Below, piece after piece: positions 35,546 through 42,905 of a stretch of DNA of 64,000 nt (positions within the stretch are counted from its first letter, which is position 1; each line of letters starts with the position of its first letter). The DNA lies in contig NZ_HE997181.1 of NCBI RefSeq assembly GCF_000312425.1, positions 3,471,235 through 3,535,234 of the forward strand, read 5' to 3'. Below the pieces are notes generated by a model. The model did no database searches, was not told where the DNA came from, and saw only the letters and a list, made by a program, of their open reading frames with translations. The position numbers and the translations under genes are program-made. Source of the DNA: Reyranella massiliensis 521. GTDB lineage: Bacteria; Pseudomonadota; Alphaproteobacteria; Reyranellales; Reyranellaceae.

Positions 35546-36271
35546 ATGATCGATCTGCATTACTGGCCCACGCCCAACGGCAAGAAGGTGACCATCCTGC
35601 TGGAAGAGTGCGGCCTGCCCTACAAGATCGTGCCGGTGAACATCGGACGCGGCGACCAGTTCACCGATACGTTTCTGGAGATGAACCCCAACCATCGCAT
35701 GCCGGTGATGGTGGACCATGCGCCCAAGGATGGCGGCGCGCCGATCACCATCTTCGAGTCCGGCGCGATCATGATGTACATCGCCGAGAAGGCCGGGAAG
35801 TTCTATCCGCAGGATCTGCGGACGCGCTACGAGGTCAACCAGTGGCTGATCTGGCAGATGGCCAACCAGGGACCGAAGAGCGGCGAGTGCGGTCATTTCC
35901 GCAGGGTCGATCAGGCCAAGGAAGGCGACCAGACCTATGCCATCACCCGCTTCACCGACGAGGTGAACCGGCTCTACGGCGTGCTGAACAACCGCCTCTA
36001 CAAGCACAAGTACCTGGCGGGCGACCAGTACACGATCGCCGACATGATCTGTTACCCGTGGACCATCAACTGGAAATTCCAGGGCCAGGACATCGAGGAG
36101 TTCAAGCACTTCAAGCGCTGGTTCGACGAGCTGGGCGCGCGGCCCGCCGTCCAGAAAGGCATGGCCGTCGGCGCCGATCTCTCGGTCGACAACACCAAGC
36201 TGCCGCCTGAGGAACAGGCCCGCATCCGCAAGCTGCTCTATAATCAGCGCGCCCGGCCGGTCCCGGCCTAG
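35546..36271 (+). CDS. Glutathione S-transferase, Nu-class (YghU/YfcG-like)
   Basis: This 241-residue protein has the thioredoxin-like N-domain with YWPTPNGKKVTILLEECGLPY and the glutathione-binding segments MNPNHRMPVMVDH and IFESGAIMMYIAEKAG. A helical C-domain with QMANQGPKSGECGHFRR follows. The T-P-N-G active site and the NQGPK block are those of the Nu class, which works as a disulphide reductase with two glutathiones. ATG 35546 has GGAG 7 nt upstream. It is divergent from the Rieske oxygenase gene. Confidence 0.93.
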   Translation: MIDLHYWPTPNGKKVTILLEECGLPYKIVPVNIGRGDQFTDTFLEMNPNHRMPVMVDHAPKDGGAPITIFESGAIMMYIAEKAGKFYPQDLRTRYEVNQWLIWQMANQGPKSGECGHFRRVDQAKEGDQTYAITRFTDEVNRLYGVLNNRLYKHKYLAGDQYTIADMICYPWTINWKFQGQDIEEFKHFKRWFDELGARPAVQKGMAVGADLSVDNTKLPPEEQARIRKLLYNQRARPVPA

Positions 36272-36279
36272 GAAGTCCG

Positions 36280-37107
36280 CTAAAGCGGGCCGTAGGCGCC
36301 GGGGAAGTCGGCGATGTTCAGGGTCGGCACACCGGGCACCTGGACGAGCCGGCTCTCGGCGCTTCCGTCCGGATGGAGGCGGTGCTCGACATAGCCCACT
36401 TCCTTGAGCCCGTAACGCGGCTGGCGTGCGTCGGGAAGAACGAACGCCGTCGACGTGCCCCAGACGTGTGACGCGCCATCGGCTCGCGTCTCGCGATACT
36501 GGTGAACATGGCCGCAGGCCACGAGCGCCGGCGGCGTCTCTGCCAGCAAGGCCAGCAGACGGTGCCGCAGCGCGGGATTGACGAACCGCCCGGTGATCGC
36601 CGTCTCGTCGCGGTCGCGATCGAACAACGGCTTGTGCAGGAACAGCGCCAGCGCGCGCTCGCCCACCGTCGCGGCCGCTTCGGCGATCACGCTCTCCTGC
36701 TCGGCGGCGGCGTCGAGATCGCTGCCGAGAAGCTGGGCATTGATCCCCAGCACCCGCCAACCGGGAACGTCGAACGACCAGAAGTCCGCACCGAAATGCC
36801 GGAGATAGCGATCGCGGCGCACCGTATCGATCGCACCCTCGCCATGGGCGGGCGCGTCCTGGCAGTCGCCGAGATCGTGATTGCCCGGCACGTAACGAAG
36901 CGGCAGGTCGAGCGCGTCGTGCAGAGCGCGCGCAGCGGCAAGGTCGGCCTCGCCAGCCGCGCCATCGAGCGAGATGTCGCCCGAGTTGAGCACGAGATCC
37001 GGCCGGTCCGCGCGCAGAGCCGCGCCGATCCGGCGGAAGTTCTCGACGAAGAACGGCTTCTGTTCGCTGAGGTGCGTGTCAGAGATCTGGGCGATGCGGA
37101 AAACCAT
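36280..37107 (-). CDS. Calcineurin-like metallophosphoesterase
   Basis: This 275-residue enzyme has the full dimetal motif set: QISDTHLS near the N-terminus, NSGDISLDG, VPGNHDLGD, and the late CGHVHQYRE. It resembles the 3',5'-cyclic-AMP phosphodiesterase CpdA group, but the substrate cannot be read from the sequence. The stop is 8 nt from the convergent GST stop. It follows the hypothetical gene at 37159 on the same strand. Confidence 0.9.
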   Translation of the reverse strand: MVFRIAQISDTHLSEQKPFFVENFRRIGAALRADRPDLVLNSGDISLDGAAGEADLAAARALHDALDLPLRYVPGNHDLGDCQDAPAHGEGAIDTVRRDRYLRHFGADFWSFDVPGWRVLGINAQLLGSDLDAAAEQESVIAEAAATVGERALALFLHKPLFDRDRDETAITGRFVNPALRHRLLALLAETPPALVACGHVHQYRETRADGASHVWGTSTAFVLPDARQPRYGLKEVGYVEHRLHPDGSAESRLVQVPGVPTLNIADFPGAYGPL

Positions 37108-37158
37108 GCCCTACCCTAGCTGAACTTTGTTGCAGCTCCGGGAACTCTCGCTTCCCGC

Positions 37159-37464
37159 CTATCGACGGGCCAGCAGTTCCGTCGCCAGGGCCGTCCACTC
37201 CTCCTCCAGCGTCTGATCGGGAACGGACCGGCCGACACGGCGATACCACCAGCCTGCATTGCTCAGGTCGCCTTCCTGGCGATGCAGATGCGCGTGCACC
37301 CGATCGCAGTCCGGCTCGCCCTCGTGGCTTTGCACGCACTCGTGCGCCCGCTCCCAATTGCCACGAGCCAGCCACCAGAGCGCTTGCACGGCCGGCCCGG
37401 CATCGGATGGCGGCGCCGCTGCCGACAGGCTGCTTCGGAAGGTGTCGATAGCCGTCATGGTCAT
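37159..37464 (-). CDS. Hypothetical protein, 101 residues
   Basis: This is a small soluble protein with the pattern ALWWLARGNWERAHECVQSHEG, VHAHLHRQEGDLSNAGWWYRRVGR and a Glu-rich end. This pattern (W-W-x-x-G-x-W-x-x-A-H, then H-R-x-E-G-D, then W-Y-R) recurs in unnamed proteobacterial proteins and suggests a TPR/Sel1-like helical hairpin. A second ATG two codons in is possible. No function is known. The neighbours are a phosphoesterase and an MFS transporter. Confidence 0.7.
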   Translation of the reverse strand: MTMTAIDTFRSSLSAAAPPSDAGPAVQALWWLARGNWERAHECVQSHEGEPDCDRVHAHLHRQEGDLSNAGWWYRRVGRSVPDQTLEEEWTALATELLARR

Positions 37465-37537
37465 CGCAGAACGCTACTCCTTCCTCCCGGCTGCCGACAG
37501 CCCGATTCTCCGCGCAACCTGCGTGCAGGCGCACGCG

Positions 37538-38965
37538 CTAGCGACTGGAAAGCGGCGGCGCGATCTCTTCCAGCGGCTTGCGCTCCGCCGCGACGCCGAG
37601 CTTCAAGGTGACCAGCGCGGCGGCGATCATCAGCGCCGCGCCCAGGAGATAGCCCCACAGGATCTCGCCCGAGCTGCCGCCTTCGATCAGCACGCCGAAC
37701 AGCCACGGCCCGCCGACGCCGCCGATCAGCGTGCCGAAGGCATAGAAGAGCGCGATGGTGAGGGCGCGCATCTCGAGGGGAAAGCACTCGCCGACCGTGA
37801 GGTAAGCCGAACTCGCCGCAGCCGAGGCGAAGAAGAACACCACGCTCCACATCGCCGTCTGCGTCGTGGCATCGAGATGGCCGGCATGGAACATCCAGCC
37901 GGTCAGTCCCAGCAGGATGCCGGACAGCGCATAGGTCGTCACGATCATCTGCCGCCGGCCCCAACTGTCGAAGAGCGGCCCGAGCAACAGAGGGCCCAGG
38001 AAGTTGCCGACCGCAAAGGGCAGGATGTAGAGCCCGACCTTGTCGGCCGGCACGCCGTAGAAGCGCGACAGGATCAGCGCATAGGTGAAGAAGATCGCGT
38101 TGTAGACGAAGGCCTGCGCCGCCATCAGCACGATGCCGAGGGTCGTCCGGCCGGGATAGGCGCGCAGCAGCGTCCGGGCGACGGAGAGCATGGTCGTCTT
38201 GTGGGTCTCTCCCAGCAGCAACGTCGCCTTCACCGGCTCGAGGACGACCTTGCCGTCGGCGACGATCCTCGCCTCGATCTCTTCGATCACTTTCTCCGCT
38301 TCGCGCGGGCGGCCGTGCAGCATCAGCCAGCGCGGACTTTCGGGCAGGAATCGCCGCAAATAGAGAATGACCAGCCCCAGCACGGCGCCGCTGCCGAAGG
38401 CGACCCGCCAGCCCATGTCGGGACTCAGCACTTCGGGATCGAGCAGCCACACCGAGAGCAACGCGCCCATCGCGGCGCCGACCCAGAAGCTGCCGTTGAT
38501 GGCGAGATCGATGCGGCCGCGCAGACGCGCGGGGATCAGTTCCTGGATCGCCGAGTTGATGGCCGCATACTCACCGCCGATGCCGGCGCCGGTGAGGAAG
38601 CGGAACAGCATGAAGCTCGCGAAATCCCAGGAGAAGGCCGTCGCCGCCGTCGCGACGAGATAGACGCCCAAAGTGACATTGAACAGCCTCTTCCGCCCCA
38701 GCCGGTCCGTAAGATGCCCGAAGAACAGCGCCCCCAGCACGGCGCCTGCGAGATAGGCACTGCCGGTCAGTCCGATCTGCTCGGCGGTGAGCTGAAGCCG
38801 CGGGCTGGTCTGCAGCGCCGCCGCGACCGAGCCGGCCAAGGTGACCTCGAGTCCATCGAGGATCCAGGTAATGCCGAGCGCGACCACCACCAGACGGTGA
38901 AAACGGCTCCAGGGAAGGCGATCGAGGCGAGCGGGAACGTCGGTTTGCACCGGGGTGCAACGCAT
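37538..38965 (-). CDS. MFS transporter, sugar porter/aromatic acid symporter type
   Basis: This 475-residue protein has twelve predicted membrane helices. The cytoplasmic loop motif G-x-x-x-D-x-x-G-R-K-R is present (GHLTDRLGRKRLFN), and the second-half copy reads LFDSWGRRQMI. PESPRWL lies after helix 6 and EIEARI in the central loop, as in the sugar porter and AAHS groups. The substrate is unknown. The start is taken at ATG 38965; the Rieske/GST region suggests aromatic compounds, but this is a guess. Confidence 0.9.
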   Translation of the reverse strand: MRCTPVQTDVPARLDRLPWSRFHRLVVVALGITWILDGLEVTLAGSVAAALQTSPRLQLTAEQIGLTGSAYLAGAVLGALFFGHLTDRLGRKRLFNVTLGVYLVATAATAFSWDFASFMLFRFLTGAGIGGEYAAINSAIQELIPARLRGRIDLAINGSFWVGAAMGALLSVWLLDPEVLSPDMGWRVAFGSGAVLGLVILYLRRFLPESPRWLMLHGRPREAEKVIEEIEARIVADGKVVLEPVKATLLLGETHKTTMLSVARTLLRAYPGRTTLGIVLMAAQAFVYNAIFFTYALILSRFYGVPADKVGLYILPFAVGNFLGPLLLGPLFDSWGRRQMIVTTYALSGILLGLTGWMFHAGHLDATTQTAMWSVVFFFASAAASSAYLTVGECFPLEMRALTIALFYAFGTLIGGVGGPWLFGVLIEGGSSGEILWGYLLGAALMIAAALVTLKLGVAAERKPLEEIAPPLSSR

Positions 38966-39035
38966 CAGCGGCTGAATAGTTCAATATTTGTAGATATGCC
39001 GGGAACCTTGCCTTCGAGGAACCTTGCCTTCGAGG

Positions 39036-39362
39036 CTACATTTCGCGCGTCTTGATCTCGAGCTGGTTGCGGACGCTCTTCACGCCATGGACTTGTTCCG
39101 CCACGCTCCCGGCGCGATGTAGTTCCGACTGTTCCGCGACGGTCCCCGTCAAAGTGACGTCGCCGTCCTCGACCTGGACGTCGATCGCGGAGGAATCCAG
39201 CAGCGGATCGCCCGCCATGCATTCGCAAACGTCCTCTCGGATGGAGCTATCCGGGCGCACATAGGCCTTCGCGGGCCTTCCAGCTCGATCGTAGGAAAAG
39301 GCGTTGGTGCGTTCGCCCCCTCGAGACGACGTGCCGCCATAGTTACCAGATTTGTTCACCAC
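39036..39362 (-). CDS. BON-domain protein
   Basis: This 108-residue protein ends in a BON domain (about residues 45-108): IREDVCECMAGDPLLDSSAIDVQ, VTLTGTVAEQSELHRAGSVAEQV and GVKSVRNQLEI. BON domains bind phospholipid or other ligands, and single-domain forms are often stress-induced. GTG 39362 is selected because GGAGG lies 5 nt upstream; the long open frame beyond it lacks family features. The N-terminus has no signal peptide. It is divergent from the membrane protein at 39540. Confidence 0.8.
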   Translation of the reverse strand: MVNKSGNYGGTSSRGGERTNAFSYDRAGRPAKAYVRPDSSIREDVCECMAGDPLLDSSAIDVQVEDGDVTLTGTVAEQSELHRAGSVAEQVHGVKSVRNQLEIKTREM

Positions 39363-39539
39363 GCCGGCCTCCGACGAATTTCTCCCAGACGAGCAACGAG
39401 CGAATCGCAAGTTGGTTGCCGCTGCAAGGAAGAAAGCAGGGAAAGGGCCGGCCGCCTCGTCTTCGCCACAACCGGCGGAACTCCGGCAGCGGGCGCCCGT
39501 TGGAAAGGCCCAAGCCGACGGCGAGATGAGGAGATGCAG

Positions 39540-40394
39540 ATGGTGGACGCGGTCGTGGTCGAGACTCATCCCGTCCCCACGAGATCGACAGTGTCGTGGC
39601 CGGCGATCGTCGCCGGGGGCGTCGTGGCCGCCGCCCTCACCTTGATGCTTCTGGCGCTGGGCGCCGGCCTGGGCTTCAGCGTCGTTTCGCCATGGTCGGG
39701 CCCGCCCGACATCAGCACGACCGCCGCGGCGACCGTAGGCGGCGTCTACATGGCGGTGACGGCCGTGATGTCGTCGGCAGTCGGCGGCTACATTACCGGG
39801 CGGCTGCGGAGCGGCTGGGCGCAAGCCCCTCTCGACGAAGTCCATTTTCGCGATACCGCCCATGGCGTGGTGTGCTGGGCCTTCGCGACCGTCATGGGCG
39901 CAGCCTTGCTGGCGTCGGCCGCTACCATCGTGAGCGGAGGCGCCGCAAGCCGCACCGACCCGAGCGCGGGTCAAGCGACGGCGGACCCCACGGCCGCTGT
40001 CCTCGACCGGCTGTTCCGGCCGGACTATGGCGCGCTGCTCGGTGGGACCGGGCAGCGGGCCGCGGGCGTCTTCGCCGGCGGTCGGGACCTTGCGAACGAC
40101 CGCGAAGTCGCTCGGCGCATGCTGCTCAACTTCGATCAACGCAGCCGCACCGAGCTGGCCGGAGAGGATCGACAATATCTCGCGCAGATGGTCGCAGCGC
40201 GCACCGGGCTCGAGCCGGGCGCCGCCGAGCAGAGAGTCGCTGCCGTCGAAGCCGACATGAAGGCCAAGCTCGACGCCGCTCGGCAAGCGGCCGCGCATCT
40301 GTCGTTCTGGCTCGTTGCGTCGCTCCTCATGGGGGCGGTCGCAGCGGGCCTTACCGCCGCCGAAGGCGGCGCCGCCCGCGACGGGCGTTCCTGA
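39540..40394 (+). CDS. Membrane protein of unknown function
   Basis: This protein of about 284 residues has membrane segments near residues 22-45 (WPAIVAGGVVAAALTLMLLALGAG), 65-88, 110-135 and a final one near 250-275. A soluble, acidic-basic loop of about 110 residues lies before the last helix. GAGGAG lies 6 nt before ATG 39540; ATG 39534 is too close to it. It is followed by a micropeptide gene. Similar proteins occur in rhizobia next to BON-domain and other stress genes. No motif is recognised. Confidence 0.7.
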   Translation: MVDAVVVETHPVPTRSTVSWPAIVAGGVVAAALTLMLLALGAGLGFSVVSPWSGPPDISTTAAATVGGVYMAVTAVMSSAVGGYITGRLRSGWAQAPLDEVHFRDTAHGVVCWAFATVMGAALLASAATIVSGGAASRTDPSAGQATADPTAAVLDRLFRPDYGALLGGTGQRAAGVFAGGRDLANDREVARRMLLNFDQRSRTELAGEDRQYLAQMVAARTGLEPGAAEQRVAAVEADMKAKLDAARQAAAHLSFWLVASLLMGAVAAGLTAAEGGAARDGRS

Positions 40395-40429
40395 TCACAC
40401 GGCAATCGCTTTTTTCAAAGGAGGTCATC

Positions 40430-40507
40430 ATGGGTCGTTCCATCCTGCTCTGGCTGCTCGGTGTTCCCATTCCGGTCATCATCCTGCTCGCTCTGTTCTG
40501 GCGCTAA
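40430..40507 (+). CDS. 25-residue hydrophobic micropeptide
   Basis: This frame encodes MGRSILLWLLGVPIP and then VIILLALFWR, a single membrane helix with a basic residue at each end and a Pro kink in the middle. The ribosome binding site AAAGGAGGTC lies directly upstream and matches the anti-Shine-Dalgarno very well. It is 35 nt after the membrane protein gene and is followed by a hairpin. The length is below most gene-caller cutoffs. It is probably a small membrane protein acting with its neighbour; this is inference. Confidence 0.7.
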   Translation: MGRSILLWLLGVPIPVIILLALFWR

Positions 40508-40520
40508 GCAACATTGTTCG

Positions 40521-40557
40521 GCGACCAGTCCGGCCAAGCGAGGGTCGGACTGGTCGC
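40521..40557 (+). terminator. Hairpin after the micropeptide gene
   Basis: GCGACCAGTCCG and CGGACTGGTCGC form a perfect 12-bp stem with a 13-nt loop, 13 nt after the micropeptide stop. The following AGTCTTC is only weakly T-rich. It is a likely 3' end for the membrane protein and micropeptide transcript. Confidence 0.55.
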
Positions 40558-40648
40558 AGTCTTCGGCATCGAAGTGAGCACGCCCCCTGCATCGCTGGTT
40601 TGCAGCGATGCGCTGGTGAGACGACGGGGTCCCGCCTAGAGTATCGTT

Positions 40649-41908
40649 ATGAGCGACAATACGATGGCCGCAGGGTCGGCGCCTGCGGCGGCGCAACCAT
40701 CCCCGACGGCGGCGGCCTCCCCCGACACCACCACCTTCGCCGTCATCCTGTCGCTCAGCTTCTGCCACCTGCTCAACGACATGATGCAGTCGCTGGTGCC
40801 GGCGCTGTACCCTATCCTCAAGGATTCATACGCACTGACATTCGGCCAGATCGGGTTCATCACCCTGGCCTTCCAGTGCACCGCGTCGATGCTGCAGCCG
40901 GTCGTCGGCATGTACACCGACAAGAAGCCCCAGCCCTACTCGCTGATGGTCGGCATGGGCTTCACCCTGGTCGGGCTTCTGTTGATGTCCCAGGCCAGCT
41001 CCTATCCCGTGATCCTGCTGGCCGCCGCACTGATCGGCATGGGCTCCTCGGTCTTCCACCCCGAAGCTTCGCGCGTCGCGCGCATGGCGGCGGGCGGCCG
41101 GTATGGTCTGGCCCAGTCGCTGTTCCAGGTCGGCGGCAACATGGGCTCGGCCGCGGGCCCGCTGCTGGCGGCCTTCATCGTCGTTCCGCAAGGCCAGCAG
41201 AGCATCGTCTGGTTCTCGGCGGCAGCTCTCGTGGCCATGATCGTGCTGTTTCAGGTCGGCAGCTGGTACAAGGCGCGGCGCACCGTATCGAAGCCCGTGG
41301 CGCGCAAGGCTGCCACCGGCCCCGGTGCCGGTATCGTTTCGCTGTCGCGCCGCCGCGTCGGCATTGCCGTGGCGATCCTGGTGGCGCTGCTCTTCTCCAA
41401 GAACGTCTACAGCGCCAGCCTCGGCTCCTACTTCACCTTCTACCTCATCCACAAATTCGGCGTGGATGTGCAGGACGCGCAGCTCTACCTCTTCGCCTTC
41501 CTGGTCGGCATCGTGGTCGGCACCATCCTGGGTGGTCTGGTCGGCGACAAGGTCGGCCGCATTCCGGTCATGTGGTTCTCGATCCTGGGCGCCCTGCCCT
41601 TCGCGCTGATGCTGCCCCATGCCAACCTCTTCTGGACCGGCGTGCTGGCCGTCACCGTCGCCATCATCATGGCCTCGGCCTTCTCGGCCATCCTGGTCTA
41701 TGCGCAGGATCTGCTGCCCGGCCGCGTCGGTCTGGTGGCCGGCATGTTCTTCGGCGTTTCCTTCGGCCTGGGCGGCCTCGGCGCGGCCGCCCTCGGCGAG
41801 ATCGCGGACCATGCCGGCATCGAGGCCGTCTATAAGGTGACGCCGTTCCTGTTGCTGCTGGGCCTGCTCACGGCGTTCCTGCCGCGCCAGCCCAGCCTTA
41901 CCAGATAG
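40649..41908 (+). CDS. fsr: MFS efflux transporter, fosmidomycin resistance (Fsr) type
   Basis: This 419-residue major facilitator protein has a Pro/Ala-rich N-terminal tail and twelve helices. Fsr-like blocks are SFCHLLNDMMQSLVPALYP, LTFGQIGFITLAFQCTASM, GSSVFHPEASRVARMAAGG and FQVGGNMGSAAGPLLAA. E. coli Fsr exports fosmidomycin, an inhibitor of isoprenoid synthesis. The natural substrate here is unknown. The gene is convergent with the beta-lactamase gene, 9 nt between stops. Confidence 0.88.
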   Translation: MSDNTMAAGSAPAAAQPSPTAAASPDTTTFAVILSLSFCHLLNDMMQSLVPALYPILKDSYALTFGQIGFITLAFQCTASMLQPVVGMYTDKKPQPYSLMVGMGFTLVGLLLMSQASSYPVILLAAALIGMGSSVFHPEASRVARMAAGGRYGLAQSLFQVGGNMGSAAGPLLAAFIVVPQGQQSIVWFSAAALVAMIVLFQVGSWYKARRTVSKPVARKAATGPGAGIVSLSRRRVGIAVAILVALLFSKNVYSASLGSYFTFYLIHKFGVDVQDAQLYLFAFLVGIVVGTILGGLVGDKVGRIPVMWFSILGALPFALMLPHANLFWTGVLAVTVAIIMASAFSAILVYAQDLLPGRVGLVAGMFFGVSFGLGGLGAAALGEIADHAGIEAVYKVTPFLLLLGLLTAFLPRQPSLTR

Positions 41909-41917
41909 CTGCAGCGA

Positions 41918-42787
41918 TCACTTGAGGCTGGCGGCCACGATGCGGCCGGCCTCGGCGATCACCTCGTTGCGCGCCTCGTCCGATATCGTCGAGCCGGTGT
42001 AGTAGACCGTCACCAGCAGCGGCGCGCGGCCCGTCGGCCAGACGATAGCGATGTCGTTGGCGCTGCCATTGCCGCCCGTGCCGGTCTTGTCGCCCACCTT
42101 CCATCCCGGCATCCCGGCCCGCAGGCGCTTGTCGCCGGTCTTGTTGGCGACCAGCCAGCCGGTGAGGCGCTCGCGCGACGCAGCCGACAGCGCATCTCCA
42201 AGAAGAAGCCGATGCATGGTGCCCAGCATGGCGACGGGGGACGTGGTGTCGCGCGGATCGCCGGGCAGGCCTTCGTTGAGCGCAGTCTCGATACGGTCGA
42301 GCCGGGTTGTCTGATCGCCCAGGCTGCGTGCATAGGCCGTGAGTCCGGCCGGCCCGCCGAAGCTCGCCAGCAGCAGATTGCCCGCCGTGTTGTCGCTCAG
42401 CGTCATCGTGGCATCGCACAGCTCCGCCACCGAGAGGCCCGCCGGGCCGACATGATCCTTGGTGACCGGCGAATAGGTCACGAGATCCTGGGTCGAGTAG
42501 ACGATGCGTCGGTCGAGCCGTTCCTCGCCGCGATCGACACGCGCCAGCACGAAAGCCGCCGCCAGGAACTTGAAGGTACTGCACATCGGGAAACGTTCTT
42601 CGCTGCGGTGACCGATGCGCCGTCCGCTCGCCGAATCGAAGGCCGCGACGCCCAAGCGGCCGCCATTGCGGCGCTCCAGGTCGGCAAATCTGGGCGTCGC
42701 ATCGTTGGCGAAGGCGGGTCTTACAAGCAGGGGAACGGTCAGGAGCGGAGCTGCGAGAACGGCGCGGCGGGTCGGCTGTACGGCCAT
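41918..42787 (-). CDS. bla: Class A beta-lactamase
   Basis: This is a serine beta-lactamase of 289 residues with all class A elements: S70-T-F-K, S131-D-N, E167-T-A-L-N (the E166 element with the omega loop) and K234-T-G. It has an N-terminal signal with a twin-arginine-like TRRAVLAAPLL and cleavage near AFA. The ATG at 42787 lies well inside a longer open frame, which is rejected. No AmpR-like regulator is adjacent. It should confer periplasmic penicillin or cephalosporin hydrolysis; the spectrum cannot be told. A cluster with the Fsr-type exporter is notable. Confidence 0.93.
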   Translation of the reverse strand: MAVQPTRRAVLAAPLLTVPLLVRPAFANDATPRFADLERRNGGRLGVAAFDSASGRRIGHRSEERFPMCSTFKFLAAAFVLARVDRGEERLDRRIVYSTQDLVTYSPVTKDHVGPAGLSVAELCDATMTLSDNTAGNLLLASFGGPAGLTAYARSLGDQTTRLDRIETALNEGLPGDPRDTTSPVAMLGTMHRLLLGDALSAASRERLTGWLVANKTGDKRLRAGMPGWKVGDKTGTGGNGSANDIAIVWPTGRAPLLVTVYYTGSTISDEARNEVIAEAGRIVAASLK

Positions 42788-42905
42788 GTCTTCTCCTTCG
42801 ATCGAGGGGGAGGAAGACTCCTGGGCTGCGAATATGGCGCGGGATGGGCATGCAGGCCCACGCGCTATGCCTGCGCTGGCGGATCGATGGTAAGGTTGGC
42901 GTTGC

